This document shows, piece after piece, positions 6,048 to 6,758 of a DNA stretch of 6,758 nucleotides. Where the stretch lies: NCBI GenBank assembly GCA_035934405.1, contig DASYXW010000004.1, forward strand, positions 1-6,758, written 5' to 3'. The stretch's first letter is position 1; each line of letters begins with the position of its first letter. Position numbers and translations under genes: made by a program. The stretch is from DASYXW01 sp035934405. Lineage in GTDB: Bacteria > Acidobacteriota > Terriglobia > UBA7540. The notes below the pieces were generated by a model. That model was not told where the DNA came from. It saw nothing but the letters and a program-made list of their open reading frames with translations, and ran no database searches.

Positions 6048-6053
6048 AAGAGG
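6048..6053 (+). promoter_or_regulatory. Ribosome binding site of pilin 1
   Basis: AAGAGG ends 7 nt before ATG 6061. The same AAAGAGG element precedes pilin 2 by 6 nt, and it supports 6061 over the in-frame ATG at 5998, which has no such element. Confidence 0.6.
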
Positions 6054-6060
6054 CGGAGAG

Positions 6061-6543
6061 ATGAGGCGAAGCTCTGCGGGATTCTCATTGATTGAGTTGT
6101 TGATCGTCGTCGCGATAATCCTGATCATCGCCGCGATCGCGATTCCGAACTTACTCAAGTCGAAGATGGCGGCTAACCAGTCGTCGGCGGTAGCGTCTTT
6201 GCGAACGCTCAACACTGCCGAGGTGACTTACAGTACGGCGTACAACGTTGGGTATAGCTCCACTCTCGCCCAGTTGGGCCCGCCGGCTTCGGGTAACGCG
6301 ACGTCAACCACGGCAGGGCTGATCGACAGCGTTCTCGCGGCAGGCACCAAGAGCGGTTATTCGTTCACTTATACACCGAGCGCCACGGACGCGAGCGGCA
6401 ATACGAATGGCTATGTGCTCACGGCCAACCCCATCACACCCGGCCAGACAGGCCAGAATTTCTATTATTCAGACGATCTCAGTGTTATCCGGCAGAACTC
6501 GCAATCCACTGCCGGCGCAAGCGACTCGCCGATAGGCGGGTAA
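6061..6543 (+). CDS. Type IV pilin (PilA-like), 160 aa
   Basis: This is a structural subunit of a type IV pilus or related filament, exported by Sec, processed by prepilin peptidase and assembled at the inner membrane. The leader MRRSSAG is cut before Phe8 (class III signal), leaving a 153-aa mature protein. That protein starts FSLIELL with Glu5 and Pro22 of the mature N-terminus, inside the long hydrophobic assembly helix. The globular part is short, cysteine-free and rich in Ser/Thr/Gly/Ala, with NTAEVTYST near residue 54 and a C-terminal GQNFYYSDDLSVIRQN followed by SDSPIGG. ATG 6061 is chosen for its AAGAGG site and the normal leader length. A near-copy follows 84 bp downstream. Upstream are sigma-54 and sigma-70 promoter candidates. 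A minor pilin or T2SS-type pseudopilin is possible, but a PilA-like role is likelier. Confidence 0.93.
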   Translation: MRRSSAGFSLIELLIVVAIILIIAAIAIPNLLKSKMAANQSSAVASLRTLNTAEVTYSTAYNVGYSSTLAQLGPPASGNATSTTAGLIDSVLAAGTKSGYSFTYTPSATDASGNTNGYVLTANPITPGQTGQNFYYSDDLSVIRQNSQSTAGASDSPIGG

Positions 6544-6562
6544 GCGGGAGGCGCTTACCCGC
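6536..6562 (+). other. 11-bp stem-loop that includes the pilin 1 stop codon
   Basis: GCGGGTAAGCG (6536-6546) pairs perfectly with CGCTTACCCGC (6552-6562) around a GGAGG loop (6547-6551). The stop codon TAA (6541-6543) lies in the left arm. No T tract follows (TCTTGG), so it is a poor intrinsic terminator. It is better placed to act as a partial terminator or as a 3' stabiliser of the pilin 1 message. Confidence 0.6.
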
Positions 6563-6592
6563 TCTTGGCAGAACGAAACGTTTGACCAATCC

Positions 6593-6608
6593 AGTCCATC
6601 AATGGACT
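6593..6608 (+). other. Small stem-loop upstream of pilin 2
   Basis: AGTCCA (6593-6598) and TGGACT (6603-6608) can pair around a TCAA loop, followed by TT. It ends 6 nt before the ribosome binding site of pilin 2. The stem is weak, so this is a tentative call. Confidence 0.3.
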
Positions 6609-6627
6609 TTAATGAAAGAGGATAGAA

Positions 6628-6758
6628 ATGAGAAAGGACTCACGTGGTTTTTCACTGATTGAGTTGTTGATCGTCGTGGCGATCATTCTGATTATCGCGG
6701 CGATTGCGATTCCCAACTTGCTCAAGTCGAAGATGGCGGCGAACCAGGCGTCGGCGGT
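6628..6758 (+). CDS. Second type IV pilin, tandem paralogue (N-terminal 43 residues, cut by window edge)
   Basis: This frame opens at ATG 6628 with AAAGAGG (6615-6621) 6 nt upstream and is open to the end of the window. The leader MRKDSRG is cut before FSLIELL. The following hydrophobic helix, Pro22 and NLLKSKMAANQ are identical to pilin 1; the first difference in the mature protein is Ala for Ser at residue 35 of the mature chain. It encodes a second filament subunit or minor pilin; which one depends on the missing C-terminal part. Pilin 1 and 2 are probably cotranscribed, since the 84-bp gap holds no promoter I recognise, with the hairpin at 6536-6562 tuning read-through. Assignment to the type IV pilin family is secure from the N-terminus alone. 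Confidence 0.92.
   Translation, partial: MRKDSRGFSLIELLIVVAIILIIAAIAIPNLLKSKMAANQASA

Noticed and set aside
5998..6060. Upstream in-frame ATG as the pilin 1 start
   Set aside because: No Shine-Dalgarno precedes it, the ATG lies inside the sigma-54 promoter element, and it would give an unusual 28-residue leader. The ATG at 6061 has a good site. The possibility is kept only as a low-weight hypothesis in the findings.
6565..6585. TTGGCA followed by TTTG between the pilins as another sigma-54 promoter
   Set aside because: The bases at the required -12 position are CG, not GC, so the invariant spacing fails.
1..6758. CRISPR array, tRNA or rRNA genes, phage or integrase genes
   Set aside because: I saw no spaced identical repeats of CRISPR size, no tRNA arms or CCA-type ends, no rRNA-like stretches and no integrase or transposase coding sequence on either strand.

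Overview
The window looks like part of a bacterial chromosome of roughly 58-60% GC. Gene content suggests a surface-associated Gram-negative soil or sediment bacterium, and Acidobacteriota is my best guess. That guess rests on remembered resemblance: a pilin of the 'NTAEVTYST..NVGYSS / QNFYYSDD..VIRQN / SDSPIGG' type, an exported GH31 glycosidase and an NtrC-type regulator. No phylogenetic marker is present, so the assignment is an inference.

Layout. (1) 1-1105, minus strand: a chemosensory pair, cheW then cheR. They overlap by 4 bp (GTGA), and cheR runs off the left edge. (2) 1106-1742: 637 bp without a convincing gene. It holds a candidate sigma-70 promoter for cheW (1464-1493), a leader of about 350 nt with several hairpins, and a phased AATC repeat near the end of the GH31 gene. 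(3) 1743-4263, minus strand: an exported GH31 alpha-glucosidase-family enzyme, broken by two single-base deletions at about 4044-4046 and 3117. Adding one base back at each site gives a continuous 840-residue protein with all expected catalytic motifs. (4) 4264-4424: divergent intergenic region with a 12-bp palindrome and three tandem CCTCTGNG octamers. (5) 4425-5795, plus strand: an intact 456-aa sigma-54-dependent response regulator (receiver, AAA+ with GAFTGA, Fis-type HTH), PilR/NtrC-like. (6) 5796-6060: a dense regulatory region. (7) 6061-6543 and 6628-6758 (cut by the right edge), plus strand: two tandem type IV pilin genes with nearly identical N-termini.

The most interesting part is 4425-6758, which reads as a self-contained regulatory circuit. 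A sigma-54 activator gene is followed by two direct copies of a 17-bp half-palindromic element (5841-5857 and 5864-5880), placed where an enhancer would be. A sigma-70-like promoter follows (5947-5975), then a good -24/-12 sigma-54 promoter (5993-6009), then the pilins. A strong hairpin that includes the stop codon of pilin 1 separates the two pilin genes and could set their relative expression. The cheW/cheR pair may belong to a pathway controlling surface behaviour, but nothing in the window proves a link to the pilins.
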